Position numbers and translations under genes: made by a program. This document shows, piece by piece, positions 15,753 through 24,806 of a stretch of 64,000 nt of DNA. The stretch lies in NCBI GenBank assembly GCA_945882755.1, contig CAMCWS010000001.1:1-64000 (forward strand). Reading direction: 5' to 3'. Below the pieces are notes generated by a model that was not told the origin of the DNA, did no database searches, and worked only from the letters and a program-made list of their open reading frames with translations. The stretch comes from Bordetella parapertussis. GTDB taxonomy: Bacteria; Pseudomonadota; Gammaproteobacteria; Burkholderiales; Burkholderiaceae_C. Position 1 is the first letter of the stretch; each line of letters starts with the position of its first letter.

Positions 15753-16556
15753 TCAACGAATAATGTTCTTGAGCAGTTTGTCTGGGTCCATGTTCATAGC
15801 CCCTTCAAACGTTGTGGAAAATTGTTTGGCCGCACGCATGAGCATTCGTGTGGGAACCCCATGGGCATAAGAAATCGCGTGACGCGCAAACAGCACAGGC
15901 CCCTTAGCGCTTTGCCGTACTTGAAATTTTTGGTGGGTGAATTTTTCGTTGACTTGCTTGCAAAACGCCTCGACCGTTTCCAAAGGGGTGTCCACACTGG
16001 TGGAGAAACCTTGGCCAATGAAGATCAGTTGTTTGGTGTCGCCTGCTACCCGCGTCCAAAAGGGGTAGAAGAAACCGCGTGAGCCGTAAACGTCACCATT
16101 TTTCTCTAGACGCGCATCGGTGCGGTTAGCGTTGTAGAGGTCTGCCACCAATTGGTTGGTCACCTCAAAAGGCTTCCATACCTTGATGTTTTCGTCAGCC
16201 ATTTGGGCTCGGGACTCCTCAAACAACTCAAGCAGTTTGGAGGACAGCACGGGGATTTGCGATTTGAGGTAGCCGCCAGAGCGCAAAGAGGTTTGCAAAG
16301 TGATTTGCAACTCGTCAAATTGGGGTGCCTTGATTTGAATGGCCGAGGGCGAGGTCTGAGAAAAAGGCTCTCTGTAGTAGCGATCTGGCTTGGGCATGAA
16401 AAAATCTTGGTAGAGCTCGATATCTTTGACGAGCTTTTCTATGGTCATGCCAAAGAAAAAGTGGCGCAGATCTTTTTGCTCCATGACGTTGTCATAAAAC
16501 AATTTGATGGCATCGACCAATTTTTCTTTGTTATCGGGCGTGTCCATGAGTTGCAT
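15753..16556 (-). CDS. Globin-like/YbjN-like two-domain protein (paralogue A)
   Basis: A 267-residue protein without a signal peptide. Residues 10-110 follow the truncated-globin pattern: IKLFYDNVMEQKDLRHFFFG, then LVKDIELYQDFFMPKPDRYY. Where trHbs carry the proximal heme histidine (AHAGL after PDRY), this protein has SQTSP, so ordinary heme binding is doubtful. Residues 135-255 (GFFYPFWTRVAGDTKQLIF, VEAFCKQVNEKF, MLMRAAKQFSTTFEGAM) resemble the YbjN fold. A paralogue with the same architecture is at 38408. GAGGAAAG lies 10 bases before ATG. Domain calls are by eye. Confidence 0.6.
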   Translation of the reverse strand: MQLMDTPDNKEKLVDAIKLFYDNVMEQKDLRHFFFGMTIEKLVKDIELYQDFFMPKPDRYYREPFSQTSPSAIQIKAPQFDELQITLQTSLRSGGYLKSQIPVLSSKLLELFEESRAQMADENIKVWKPFEVTNQLVADLYNANRTDARLEKNGDVYGSRGFFYPFWTRVAGDTKQLIFIGQGFSTSVDTPLETVEAFCKQVNEKFTHQKFQVRQSAKGPVLFARHAISYAHGVPTRMLMRAAKQFSTTFEGAMNMDPDKLLKNIIR

Positions 16557-16702
16557 GCAGTTACTTTCCTCTTTTATGACAGTTTTCTAATCGTTATGAT
16601 TCTATAAAATTTCGGGCTTAAAAGCTCTTTTCACATGTTCAGTATCGACCCCAAAAGGGGGAGTTTGAATCATTTTTTATACTTTTTTATTGAGGTTTGA
16701 CG

Positions 16703-16960
16703 ATGGTCAAGAAGTTGGTGGTTTTGTGTCTGTTTTCGTTAGGAACTTTTGGTTTTGCTTGGGCTGATTTGTCCTCGTGTGCCAAGATCAGCGACCCAGA
16801 CAAAAAGAACTACTGTTTGGGTACCTATTCAGCCAGTGGCACCTATTGCGACAAGATCAAAAACGGCGAACTTAGGCGCGATTGCATGTTCAAAGCCATC
16901 CGTATGCAGCGCGACAATACGTGGAAACCGACCAAGCCTGCTCCCAAAACTGAGGAGTAA
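16703..16960 (+). CDS. Small exported four-cysteine protein
   Basis: An 85-residue protein. Residues 1-21 (KKLVVLCLFSLGTFGFAWA) form a signal peptide. The mature part has four cysteines in a regular pattern (SSCAKISDP, NYCLG, TYCDKI, RDCMFKAI), compatible with two disulfides, and a Lys/Pro-rich tail. I chose the ATG at 16703 rather than an upstream TTG because it starts directly with the basic signal region. The family is unknown to me. It stands 18 bp before the hydrolase gene and may be co-transcribed. Confidence 0.7.
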   Translation: MVKKLVVLCLFSLGTFGFAWADLSSCAKISDPDKKNYCLGTYSASGTYCDKIKNGELRRDCMFKAIRMQRDNTWKPTKPAPKTEE

Positions 16961-16978
16961 CCCATTTCCAGTTCACAT

Positions 16979-17692
16979 TTGCCCATTGTCTTGGTGCATG
17001 GTGCTTGGCATGGTGCATGGTGCTGGCGCAAGTTGATCCCTTTGCTGGTGGATCAAGGTTTCGAGGTTTACACCCCTACCCAAACTGGTGTGGGAGAAAA
17101 GGCTGATTTGCTCTCCAAAGACATCAGTCTAGAGACTTTCATCCAAGACATTACAGACTTCCTCACCGACAGCGACCTACAAAACGTGGTCTTGGTAGGA
17201 CACAGCTTTGCCGGTATCAGCATCAGCGGTGTGGCAGACCGAATGCCTGAGCGCATAAGCCGTCTGTTTTACCTCGATGCCTTGTTGCTACAAAACGAAC
17301 AGAGCGTGTTTGACATCATCCCCCCCGAGTTGGTTCAAGCCCGACGCGATTTGGCCCAGCAGACCTCGGGTGGCGTCTCTCTACCTGCGCCTGAGCCCTC
17401 AGTCTTTGGCGTGACTGATGCTGAGGATGTTCAATGGGTGAAAAGCCAATGTACGCCTCACCCCTTGTCTACCTATGAAAGCAAAATGAAGTTGACCCAT
17501 GGCTTGGGCAATGGACTGCCTGCGACCTATATCGCTGTAACGCCGCATTACTTGGCCACCACTGCCTCGCGCAATTACGCAAAGACGCGCAGCGATTGGC
17601 AGTATGTGGAGATGCAGGCCGGCCACGATGCGATGGTGACCTCGCCACAAGCGCTGTGCGAACTGATCGTGCCTTGGGCCATTGACCCATGA
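16979..17692 (+). CDS. Alpha/beta hydrolase
   Basis: A 237-residue hydrolase of the hydroxynitrile lyase/esterase group. It has an N-terminal oxyanion motif VLVHGAWHGAWCWRKL, nucleophile elbow VLVGHSFAGI, and catalytic His in MQAGHDAMVTSP near the end. The start is TTG at 16979; there is no ATG in the first 35 codons. Cytoplasmic, since no signal is seen. The substrate is unknown; the neighbouring secreted protein does not clarify it. Confidence 0.88.
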   Translation: MPIVLVHGAWHGAWCWRKLIPLLVDQGFEVYTPTQTGVGEKADLLSKDISLETFIQDITDFLTDSDLQNVVLVGHSFAGISISGVADRMPERISRLFYLDALLLQNEQSVFDIIPPELVQARRDLAQQTSGGVSLPAPEPSVFGVTDAEDVQWVKSQCTPHPLSTYESKMKLTHGLGNGLPATYIAVTPHYLATTASRNYAKTRSDWQYVEMQAGHDAMVTSPQALCELIVPWAIDP

Positions 17693-17723
17693 TCGGTGCG
17701 ATGCGTGACACATGACATCATTC

Positions 17724-18383
17724 TCAATCCTCTAACAAATGGCCCGTCTTCACCAAGATGGTGCAACCTTCGACGCTGAATGGCTTGTGAGCGCTCATGT
17801 GAGGACTGCGCAGCCAAAATCCCTTGGGATAGCGACCATGCTCGTCTTCAAAAACGCCGTCCACAACAAATATTTCTTCACCCCCCAAATGTCTGTGTGG
17901 GTTGAAATACGTGCCTGGCGACCAACGGACCAAGGCTGTATTAGCGGTACCAAAATTTGCCAGAGGCATCACAGTCAGCCCTGGAACCAATCCTTGGTAC
18001 CAGTCAGCCGATTGGGAGTTGATGACCACACGCTCATGGTCTGAGGGGTCTTGGTACCTGAGTTTGACAAACAGGGTGCAACCCGTTTCTGTGAATGGCG
18101 TATGGCGAGAGCCAGGTGGGTTCTTGACGTAGGTGCCAGCAGGGTACTGACCCAACTCATCTTGAAACACACCATCGAGGACCAGAAATTCTTCTCCCAG
18201 TTCATGCTGGTGAGGGGTGAAGCTGGAATGGGGCGCATAACGCACCAAGCTGGTAGCGCGGGCAATCTCATCGCCATCTCGTTCGAGCATTTTTCGATCA
18301 ATGCCGCTCACAGGCGAGGGTACCCAAGGCATATCGTTGGTATTTGAGCTAACTCTGAGCTTGAGATCGGTGTGAAGTTTCAT
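17724..18383 (-). CDS. Double-cupin protein, ChrR-like
   Basis: A protein of about 219 residues with two cupin repeats. Repeat 1 reads FTPHQHELGEEFLVLDGVFQDELGQYPAGTY and repeat 2 reads FNPHRHLGGEEIFVVDGVFEDEHGRYPKGFW, each with His-x-His and Glu ligands for a metal. The pattern is that of the C-terminal cupin of ChrR anti-sigma factors, but the zinc-binding anti-sigma domain is missing. It is therefore more likely an enzyme or binding protein than a regulator. The ATG at 18383 overlaps the OYE stop. It is the last gene of the catabolic operon. Confidence 0.8.
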   Translation of the reverse strand: MKLHTDLKLRVSSNTNDMPWVPSPVSGIDRKMLERDGDEIARATSLVRYAPHSSFTPHQHELGEEFLVLDGVFQDELGQYPAGTYVKNPPGSRHTPFTETGCTLFVKLRYQDPSDHERVVINSQSADWYQGLVPGLTVMPLANFGTANTALVRWSPGTYFNPHRHLGGEEIFVVDGVFEDEHGRYPKGFWLRSPHMSAHKPFSVEGCTILVKTGHLLED

Positions 18384-19624
18384 GATCGCATGCGCTTGGT
18401 TTGGTAAGTTCCCCAGCCATTTTTCAAAATAGAAGCCAGAAAGGCCCACAAACCACTTTCGTGCGGCTTGGGATGACCTCCGGTGGCAATACGTTTCAAT
18501 TGACGGGCATACCAAAGGATTTCCATCAGTCCCATTTTGTCAATGGGTTTGATGCCCGTTGTGATCGTACGTACCTGTTGCTTGGGATCATGTCCCGCCA
18601 GCAAGAACTTAGGCGCATCGGGTTCGATGGCCAACAAGCGTGCCAAGCCAATCAAATCCACTGCGTCAGTTTGGAGGGCTTCATTCATACCAGCCAAGCT
18701 TCTGAAGCCACCCGTGAGCATCAAGGGCACCTTCACGGATGAGCGAATCTTCTCTGCAAAATCCAAGAAATAAGCTTCACGGGCCAGGGTGCTTGCGCGT
18801 TGGGGAAGCTTGACTGCACCACTCATGGCCGGCGCTTCATAAGTGCCGCCGGATATTTCGATGAAATCAATACCAGCTTGCGCCAGAGCCTGGATCGTCT
18901 CTAACGATTCCTCTTCGGACAAGCCACCTTTTTGAAAATCTGCTGAGTTGAGTTTGATGGCGATTGGAAAATCTGGGCCCACATGCTGCCGAATGGAGGC
19001 ATACACGGCCAATACAAATCGTTGTCGGTTGATGGCGTTACCGCCCCATTCATCGGTTCGTTGATTAGTGTGGGGCGATAAAAATTGACTGACCAAATAG
19101 CCATGTGCCCCGTGAATTTGAACGCCACTGAACCCCGCTTTTTGGCAGATCGCCGCACTGCGTCCAAAGCGATCAATGATCTCCAGAATTTCAGCCGTTG
19201 TAGCTTCACGCGGCGTATCGAAAAATGCAGCCATGTCTTGTCGAAATGGCACAGCAGAAGGCGAAAGATTGAACAGGTTCAAGCCTTTGGGGGATTGCTT
19301 CCCCGGGTGGTTCAACTGAACCCATAGGGTTGAACCTTGTGAAGTCACAACGTCTGCCCATTGCTTCAACACCGCCATGTCTGCTTCATCCTCGACAACC
19401 ACGTTGCCAGGTTCGCCCAAAGCGCGTCGATCGATCATGACATTGCCGGTGATGAGCATGCCGATGCCTGACTCAGCCCAGCGGCGATAGAGTTCAACCA
19501 GTTCTGGTGTGGGATGGTTGTCATAGGTGGCCAAGGCTTCGCTCATGGCTGATTTGGCCAAGCGGTTAGGTAACACCATGCCACTGGGCAATTGCAATGG
19601 TTGATTCAGAAGATTTGTTGGCAT
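18380..19624 (-). CDS. NADH:flavin oxidoreductase, old yellow enzyme family
   Basis: A 414-residue FMN-dependent TIM barrel. It has an N-terminal PSGMVLPNRLAKSAMSEALA, substrate and FMN residues in WVQLNHPGKQSP, the conserved GVQIHGAHGYLVSQFLSP, and IKLNSADFQKGGLSEEE with IEISGGTYEAP, then LMLTGGFRS. It belongs to the NADH-dependent 2-enoate reductase-like branch but lacks the Fe-S and second flavin domains of FadH. It likely reduces an activated C=C bond in this pathway. Coupled by a 4-nt overlap to the cupin gene. Confidence 0.9.
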   Translation of the reverse strand: MPTNLLNQPLQLPSGMVLPNRLAKSAMSEALATYDNHPTPELVELYRRWAESGIGMLITGNVMIDRRALGEPGNVVVEDEADMAVLKQWADVVTSQGSTLWVQLNHPGKQSPKGLNLFNLSPSAVPFRQDMAAFFDTPREATTAEILEIIDRFGRSAAICQKAGFSGVQIHGAHGYLVSQFLSPHTNQRTDEWGGNAINRQRFVLAVYASIRQHVGPDFPIAIKLNSADFQKGGLSEEESLETIQALAQAGIDFIEISGGTYEAPAMSGAVKLPQRASTLAREAYFLDFAEKIRSSVKVPLMLTGGFRSLAGMNEALQTDAVDLIGLARLLAIEPDAPKFLLAGHDPKQQVRTITTGIKPIDKMGLMEILWYARQLKRIATGGHPKPHESGLWAFLASILKNGWGTYQTKRMRS

Positions 19625-19648
19625 CGCAATGGAAGTGGTTGACTTGAC

Positions 19649-20620
19649 TTAAGCAATGCCGGCGGCACTGATGCGCTGGTCTTTTAGCAGTTGGGCAAAA
19701 GCCTTGTAAGTGGCTTCTATGCCTTGGGTCAATGGCATTTGGCCATAGTCGCCAATAAAAGCTTTCAAAGGCTCATCGGATTTGTCCATGGGAAAGGCCA
19801 GAGGTTCGCCTTTGATGCCCACTTTGGCGTCGGGTGACATGGTTTGCAAAATATCCATGCCTTCTTCCACCGATGCATACACGCCGTTCAAGTCAAACAC
19901 TGGCGCACCCACACGCTCTTTGGCCACGCTGCGAATGAAAGCGCTGGCGGCTTCAGCTGCAAACAGCCAAGACACATGGCCGCTGAAAGGAATGTCATAG
20001 GCTTGGTTGGCGGCAGCGGCCAGCAAAGCCACGGTGGTTTTGGAGGTCATGCCTTGGTCACGCCCCACGCCATACACCACGCCCGGGCGTATGCCCACGC
20101 TGTGAACGCCGTTTTCTTCCGAATACACCTTGGCGGTTTGTTCGTTGCAGTATTTATAAGCACCATAAAGCGTGGCCATGGCACCGCCGTTTTCCAAAGC
20201 GCCATAAGCCGCCACTGAGCTGGCATAGCTCAGGCGCTTGATGCCAGCCTCTTTGGCGGCTTCAAACACATTCACCGTGCCCACCACATTCACCAAGGCA
20301 CCACCCACGGGGTTGGCACGGCAAAACGGCACTTGCAGGGCCGCCAAATGGATGATGGCTCGAGCCTTGCTGTGTTGCACCGCGGCTTTGACCGCAGCGG
20401 TGTCGGCGATGTCGCCCTCATACCAATGCACTTTTTTCAAATCTGCTTCGGACATCAGCAAGGCGGGTCGGCGGGTATCGGCTTTCAAGTCGAAAGCGCT
20501 CACCGGCACACCGGCATGGGTAAGCAATGCCAACACCCAACTGCCAATACAGCCGCCTGCACCTGTGACGAACACAGGGCCATCAAATTCAGACGCAGAC
20601 AAGGGGAAGTGGCTCAGCAT
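19649..20620 (-). CDS. NAD(P)-dependent epimerase/dehydratase (extended SDR)
   Basis: A 323-residue protein. Rossmann motif VFVTGAGGCIGSWVLALL, ADLKKVHWYEGDIAD, the active-site Ser in YASSVAAYGA and Tyr-x-x-x-Lys in YGAYKYCNEQ. The chosen ATG at 20620 is preceded by GGAG at 6 bases; the open frame extends upstream but without SDR features. In this operon it more likely acts as an alcohol dehydrogenase or reductase on a pathway intermediate than on nucleotide sugars. The substrate is not known. Confidence 0.87.
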   Translation of the reverse strand: MLSHFPLSASEFDGPVFVTGAGGCIGSWVLALLTHAGVPVSAFDLKADTRRPALLMSEADLKKVHWYEGDIADTAAVKAAVQHSKARAIIHLAALQVPFCRANPVGGALVNVVGTVNVFEAAKEAGIKRLSYASSVAAYGALENGGAMATLYGAYKYCNEQTAKVYSEENGVHSVGIRPGVVYGVGRDQGMTSKTTVALLAAAANQAYDIPFSGHVSWLFAAEAASAFIRSVAKERVGAPVFDLNGVYASVEEGMDILQTMSPDAKVGIKGEPLAFPMDKSDEPLKAFIGDYGQMPLTQGIEATYKAFAQLLKDQRISAAGIA

Positions 20621-20642
20621 GGGTGTCTCCGGTAGGGGGGGC

Positions 20643-22280
20643 TTAAAGCGTTTTGGCTTTTTCGCGCAGTTGAAATTTTTGAATCTTGCCCGTGGATGTT
20701 TTGGGAATCGCTTCAAAGACAAATGTACGGGGAACTTTGTAACCCGCCAGCAGCGTCTTGCAATGCGCTTGCAGTTGCTCAGCATCGACCGTTTGACCAA
20801 CATGCAGTTCTACAAAGGCCAGCGGCGTTTCGCCCCACTTCTCATCAGGTTTGGCTACCACTGCACAGGCCAGTACAGCGGGGTGGCGGTACAGCGCATC
20901 TTCCACCTCGATGCTGCTGATGTTTTCGCCACCCGAGATGATGATGTCTTTGTTGCGGTCTTTGATCTTCACATAGCCGTGGGCGTCCATCACTGCCAAG
21001 TCGCCAGAGTGAAACCAACCGCCTTCAAATGCCTGTGCGGTGGCTCGGGGGTTTTTCAAATAGCCCTTCATGACGATGTTGCCGCGAAACATGATTTCGC
21101 CCATGGTCTGGCCATCCGCTGGCGTGGGTGCCAGCGTTTGGGGGTCTTTCACTGTCAGGCCTTCTTGCAAGGGGTAGCGCACCCCTTGTCGCCCATTCAG
21201 CGCGGCTTGTTCGTCTAAATTTTTGTCATACCAGTCGTGGCGCTTGACGCACACGGAGGCAGGGCCATACACCTCGGTCAGGCCATACACATGGGTGATG
21301 TCAAAGCCCATATGCGCCATGCCCTCCAACATGGCAGCTGGAGGGCTGGCACCAGCCACCATGCCCTTGACTCGTTGTGTCACGGCAGCTTGTAGATGAA
21401 GAGGTGCTTGTATCAACAGGTTGTGAACCACAGGCGCTGCACAGTAATGGTCTACGCGGTGCTCTGCCATGGATTGCAAAATCAAGGTTGCGTCGATTTT
21501 GCGCAAACACACATGCACCCCCCCCAACATGGCGATGGTCCATGGGAAGCACCAACCATTGCAGTGGAACATGGGTAAGGTCCACAAATAACGAGCGAAG
21601 TTGGGCATGTGCCAAGTCACGGCGTTGCTGACCGCGTTCAGGTAGGCGCCACGGTGGTGGGTGACCACGCCCTTGGGGTCACCGGTGGTGCCTGAGGTGT
21701 AGCTCACTGCTATCGCATCCCACTCGTCTTGGGGGCCGCTCAAGTGGGCCATAGGTGGGTGTTGGTGTAGCCAAGCTTCGTATTCTTTGTCACCAATGAG
21801 CTTGTGTTCATTCGTGTATTCGCTGTCAGCCACATCAATCACCAGCACATGGCGCTGGTATTGACCGCGAAGAATCGTCAGCGCCTCGTTCATCGTCTCG
21901 GCAAACTCGCTGTCGGTGATGACGATACGGGATTCACAGTGGTTCATCTGCCAAGCAATCAGCGCGGCGTCCAAGCGCGTGTTGATTGCATGCAAAACTG
22001 CATTCACCGCAGGAACAGCATAGTGAGCTTCCAGCATCTCGGGGGTGTTGGAGAGCATGACGCTCACGGTACAGCCACGTTGAATACCTGCTGCTTGCAA
22101 TGCCGCCGCCAGTCGGGCACTGCGCTCACGTACTTGCGCCCAGCTGTAGCGGCGTTCGCCGTGAATCACGGCGGTTAAGTCAGGGTAAATGTCTGCGCTG
22201 CGCTCAAGAAAACTGGTGGGGGAAAGGGCTGCAAAATTGGCCGAGGTTTTGTCTAAGTCTTGCTCGTAGATAGAGGTCAT
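20643..22280 (-). CDS. Acyl-CoA synthetase (AMP-forming)
   Basis: A 545-residue adenylate-forming enzyme that activates a carboxylic acid to its CoA ester. The P-loop is VSYTSGTTGDPKGVV, with YGLTEVYGPASVC, the hinge region GWFHSGDLAVMD, KIKDRNKDIIISGGENISS and the C-terminal catalytic lysine in PKTSTGKIQKFQLR. It is closest to the medium/long-chain FadD-like and DMSP-lyase-associated DmdB-like synthetases. The substrate is not defined. Next to an enoyl-CoA hydratase, which fits beta-oxidation-like breakdown. Confidence 0.92.
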   Translation of the reverse strand: MTSIYEQDLDKTSANFAALSPTSFLERSADIYPDLTAVIHGERRYSWAQVRERSARLAAALQAAGIQRGCTVSVMLSNTPEMLEAHYAVPAVNAVLHAINTRLDAALIAWQMNHCESRIVITDSEFAETMNEALTILRGQYQRHVLVIDVADSEYTNEHKLIGDKEYEAWLHQHPPMAHLSGPQDEWDAIAVSYTSGTTGDPKGVVTHHRGAYLNAVSNAVTWHMPNFARYLWTLPMFHCNGWCFPWTIAMLGGVHVCLRKIDATLILQSMAEHRVDHYCAAPVVHNLLIQAPLHLQAAVTQRVKGMVAGASPPAAMLEGMAHMGFDITHVYGLTEVYGPASVCVKRHDWYDKNLDEQAALNGRQGVRYPLQEGLTVKDPQTLAPTPADGQTMGEIMFRGNIVMKGYLKNPRATAQAFEGGWFHSGDLAVMDAHGYVKIKDRNKDIIISGGENISSIEVEDALYRHPAVLACAVVAKPDEKWGETPLAFVELHVGQTVDAEQLQAHCKTLLAGYKVPRTFVFEAIPKTSTGKIQKFQLREKAKTL

Positions 22281-22295
22281 GGGTAGGCGTTGGTC

Positions 22296-23174
22296 TCAAG
22301 CCCACCAAGGGTAAAAGTCGGGCATGTCAGTGGAAGCTTTGTCAGTGAACACAGGAGGGCGCTTTTCTCGGAAGGAGGCTACGCCTTCTTTGCCACTGGT
22401 TTGGCTGGCATAAAAAATCGCCAGCGAATCGACTTGGTGGGCTTTCAAGGGATGGTCAAGCGCGGCGTTGCGGTAGAGCATTTGCCGCGTCAAGGCGATG
22501 GCCACCGGACTGTGGGCCACGATTTTTCGGGCCAGTTTGTAGGCCTCTTCCAGCAATGCGTCTGCAGGAACAACCGCTTTGATATAGCCGGCAGAAAGCA
22601 GGGTGTCGGCGTTGTGAATTTCGCCGGTGTAGCACCACTCCAGCGCGGTTTGCAAACCCACCAAGCGAGGCAAAAACCAACTTGAACACGCTTCGGGCGT
22701 GATACCAATCTTGTTGAACACAAAACCCACTCTTGCTTTTTCTGAGGCCAAGCGTATGTCCATGGCGCAGGTCATGGTGGCACCAATACCCACCGCGGCA
22801 CCATTGATGGCGCCGATGATGGGTTTTTTGCAATCAAACATGGCCAAGGTGACTTTGCCGCCGGAGTCCCGCACCCCGTCAACCATCTCTGGGTCATTCA
22901 GTTTGTCTTGCATGTCTTTCAACGTGGGCTGCAGGTGTTCGTTCAAACCAAACACATTGCCTTCGATGCTCAGGTCCATGCCCGCACAAAACGCTTTGCC
23001 TGCACCGGTCACCACAATGGCACGGACCTCGTCGTCCTCGCTGGCACGGTTGAAGGCATGGATCAGCTCATGCGACATCTCGACCGTGAACGCATTCATG
23101 TGGTCGGGGCGGTTCAAGGTGAGGGTGAGGATGTGATCGGCTACCTCGTAGCGCAAGGTGGTGTAGTTGTTCAT
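22296..23174 (-). CDS. Enoyl-CoA hydratase/isomerase (crotonase family)
   Basis: A 292-residue crotonase. Oxyanion-hole residues lie in VVTGAGKAFCAGMDLS and AAVGIGATMTCAMDIRL. The glutamate of the second catalytic position is in NKIGITPEACSSWFLPRLVG. A 12-residue insert near residues 75-90 and a tail ending DFYPWWA mark it as the longer crotonase type seen with catabolic CoA ligases. It would hydrate or isomerise the CoA ester made by the synthetase 15 bp downstream of its stop. Exact chemistry is unknown. Confidence 0.9.
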   Translation of the reverse strand: MNNYTTLRYEVADHILTLTLNRPDHMNAFTVEMSHELIHAFNRASEDDEVRAIVVTGAGKAFCAGMDLSIEGNVFGLNEHLQPTLKDMQDKLNDPEMVDGVRDSGGKVTLAMFDCKKPIIGAINGAAVGIGATMTCAMDIRLASEKARVGFVFNKIGITPEACSSWFLPRLVGLQTALEWCYTGEIHNADTLLSAGYIKAVVPADALLEEAYKLARKIVAHSPVAIALTRQMLYRNAALDHPLKAHQVDSLAIFYASQTSGKEGVASFREKRPPVFTDKASTDMPDFYPWWA

Positions 23175-23186
23175 GGTGTGCAGTTT

Positions 23187-24233
23187 TTAGGCGAGGGTGG
23201 ACATGTCAATCACAAAGCGGTATTTCACATCGCTTTGCTGCATACGCTCATAGGCTTGGTTGATGTCATTCATAGGAATCATCTCAATGTCAGAGACGAT
23301 CTGGTGCTCGGCGCAAAAGTCCAGCATCTCTTGGGTTTCTTGGATACCACCCACCAAAGAGCCGGCAATGCTGCGTCTGCCCATGATGAGAGAACGTGCA
23401 TTGAGTTCGGCATTCATGCCAATCGTGCCGACGATGCACTGGGTGCCGTCCACCTTCAACAGCGGCAGGTAGACGTTGTAGTCGTGGTAGACCGGAATGG
23501 TGTTGAGCAAAAAATCAAACTGGTTGGCCATGGCTTGCATGGCGGCGGCGTCGCTTGACAGCAGCACCCCATCAGCACCCAAACGCAAGGCATCTTGCGC
23601 CTTGTGGGCTGAGGTGGTGATCATGATGGTTTTCGCGCCCATGGCACGGGCAAACTTGATGCCCATATGGCCCAAGCCCCCCAAGCCAATCACGCCCACC
23701 GTCATGCCTGCTTGTATCTTCCAGTGCTTGAGCGGCGAATAGGTGGTGATGCCAGCGCACAGCAAGGGCGCTGCTGCAGCGGGGTCGAGCTTGTCCGGCA
23801 TACGCAGCACAAAATGCTCGTCGACCACGATGTGTTTGGAATAACCGCCGTAGGTGAAGCCGCCTGGGTCGGCGCTGGCAGCGTTGTAGGTGCCGGTGAC
23901 ACCCTTAAGGCAATACTGTTCTAAATCCACTGCGCAAGAACTGCAGGTGTGACAGGAATTGACAAAACAACCCACCGCCACTTTTTGACCCAGCTTGAAT
24001 TTCTTCACCTGCGAACCCACGGCTTTGACGGTGCCCACAATTTCGTGGCCAGGCACCAGCGGGTAGTTGCTGCGTCCCCAGTCGTTTTTGGCGAAATGCA
24101 AATCGGTGTGACAGACACCGCAAAACTCGATATCGATGGCCACATCTTGCGGGCCCGTGGTGCGTCGCTCAATGTGATGTGCCACCAGCGGTTGATCGGA
24201 TGACAGGGCTGCAAAGCAAGAAGTATGTGCCAA
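23187..24233 (-). CDS. Zinc-dependent NAD(P) alcohol dehydrogenase
   Basis: A 348-residue medium-chain dehydrogenase of the cinnamyl alcohol dehydrogenase/YahK group. The catalytic zinc site is in FCGVCHTDLHFAKNDWG and VPGHEIVG, the structural zinc has four cysteines in CFVNSCHTCSSCAVDLEQYC, and the nucleotide fold is GVIGLGGLGHMGIKFA. It would interconvert an aldehyde and a primary alcohol. It is the first gene of the operon, preceded by a promoter-like site. With synthetase, hydratase and OYE, this suggests catabolism of an unsaturated or aromatic alcohol. Confidence 0.92.
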   Translation of the reverse strand: MAHTSCFAALSSDQPLVAHHIERRTTGPQDVAIDIEFCGVCHTDLHFAKNDWGRSNYPLVPGHEIVGTVKAVGSQVKKFKLGQKVAVGCFVNSCHTCSSCAVDLEQYCLKGVTGTYNAASADPGGFTYGGYSKHIVVDEHFVLRMPDKLDPAAAAPLLCAGITTYSPLKHWKIQAGMTVGVIGLGGLGHMGIKFARAMGAKTIMITTSAHKAQDALRLGADGVLLSSDAAAMQAMANQFDFLLNTIPVYHDYNVYLPLLKVDGTQCIVGTIGMNAELNARSLIMGRRSIAGSLVGGIQETQEMLDFCAEHQIVSDIEMIPMNDINQAYERMQQSDVKYRFVIDMSTLA

Positions 24234-24270
24234 GGTGTGGCCCCTTTAGAGTGAATTAGCTACGAAAAAA

Positions 24271-24298
24271 ATTATAGCCATCACCCTTTGGTGGTAAA
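24271..24298 (-). promoter_or_regulatory. Promoter of the catabolic operon
   Basis: On the minus strand, TTTACC (24298-24293) and a perfect TATAAT (24276-24271) are 16 bases apart, about 38 bases before the alcohol dehydrogenase start. No terminator or further gene is seen between here and the divergent exported-protein gene. Confidence 0.55.
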
Positions 24299-24409
24299 TC
24301 AACTCGGGTGTGAACGCTCGATCAAGGCTATCTTGCTTTGCTTGACACACATCAATACCTTATTGGCACCTTAGCTCACACTCGGCACTCACTCAACCAA
24401 GGATTCCCT

Positions 24410-24799
24410 TTGAAAACCCCTCGTTCTTCTATTTCCAAAACAGCCGCGGTCATCGTCATCGTGTCGGCAACAGCATGGTCCAGTGTGGGTGTTCATGCCC
24501 AAGATCAAACGCAAACACAAACGCAGATCTATGGCTCTCAGTTGATGACAGACGCTGAACGCACTGCCTTTCAAACCAAAATGCGCAGTTTGAAAACCAC
24601 CGCAGAAAGAGATGCTTTCAGGGTGGAACACCATGACCAAATGAAAGCTCGAGCTGCAGAAAAAGGCTTAACCTTGCCAGATACACCCATGATGAACAAA
24701 TCTGGCAAAAACCAAACCGCGCCAGGCACCGGCCAAGGTTCTGCGGGTAGCCCAGGCGCAGGTGGCGGTGGCGCAGGTGGCGGCAAGGGCGGTAGGTAA
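24410..24799 (+). CDS. Exported glycine-rich protein
   Basis: A protein of about 129 residues. A signal peptide runs from a basic N-terminus through KTAAVIVIVSATAWSS to a cleavage site after VHA. The mature part has a conserved-looking charged helix (YGSQLMTDAERTAFQTKMRS, TTAERDAFRVEHHDQM, RAAEKGLTLPD) and ends in a Gly/Ala-rich tail (GAGGGGAGGGKGG). The helix resembles small periplasmic proteobacterial proteins of unknown role. The TTG start at 24410 has AAGGA at 7 bases, better than the earlier TTG at 24338. Confidence 0.75.
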   Translation: MKTPRSSISKTAAVIVIVSATAWSSVGVHAQDQTQTQTQIYGSQLMTDAERTAFQTKMRSLKTTAERDAFRVEHHDQMKARAAEKGLTLPDTPMMNKSGKNQTAPGTGQGSAGSPGAGGGGAGGGKGGR

Positions 24800-24806
24800 T
24801 CTGCGC

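Noticed and set aside
20238-21218. Antisense open frame of 326 codons opposite the SDR and acyl-CoA synthetase genes
   Set aside because: It crosses the junction of two well-supported genes and lacks any domain.
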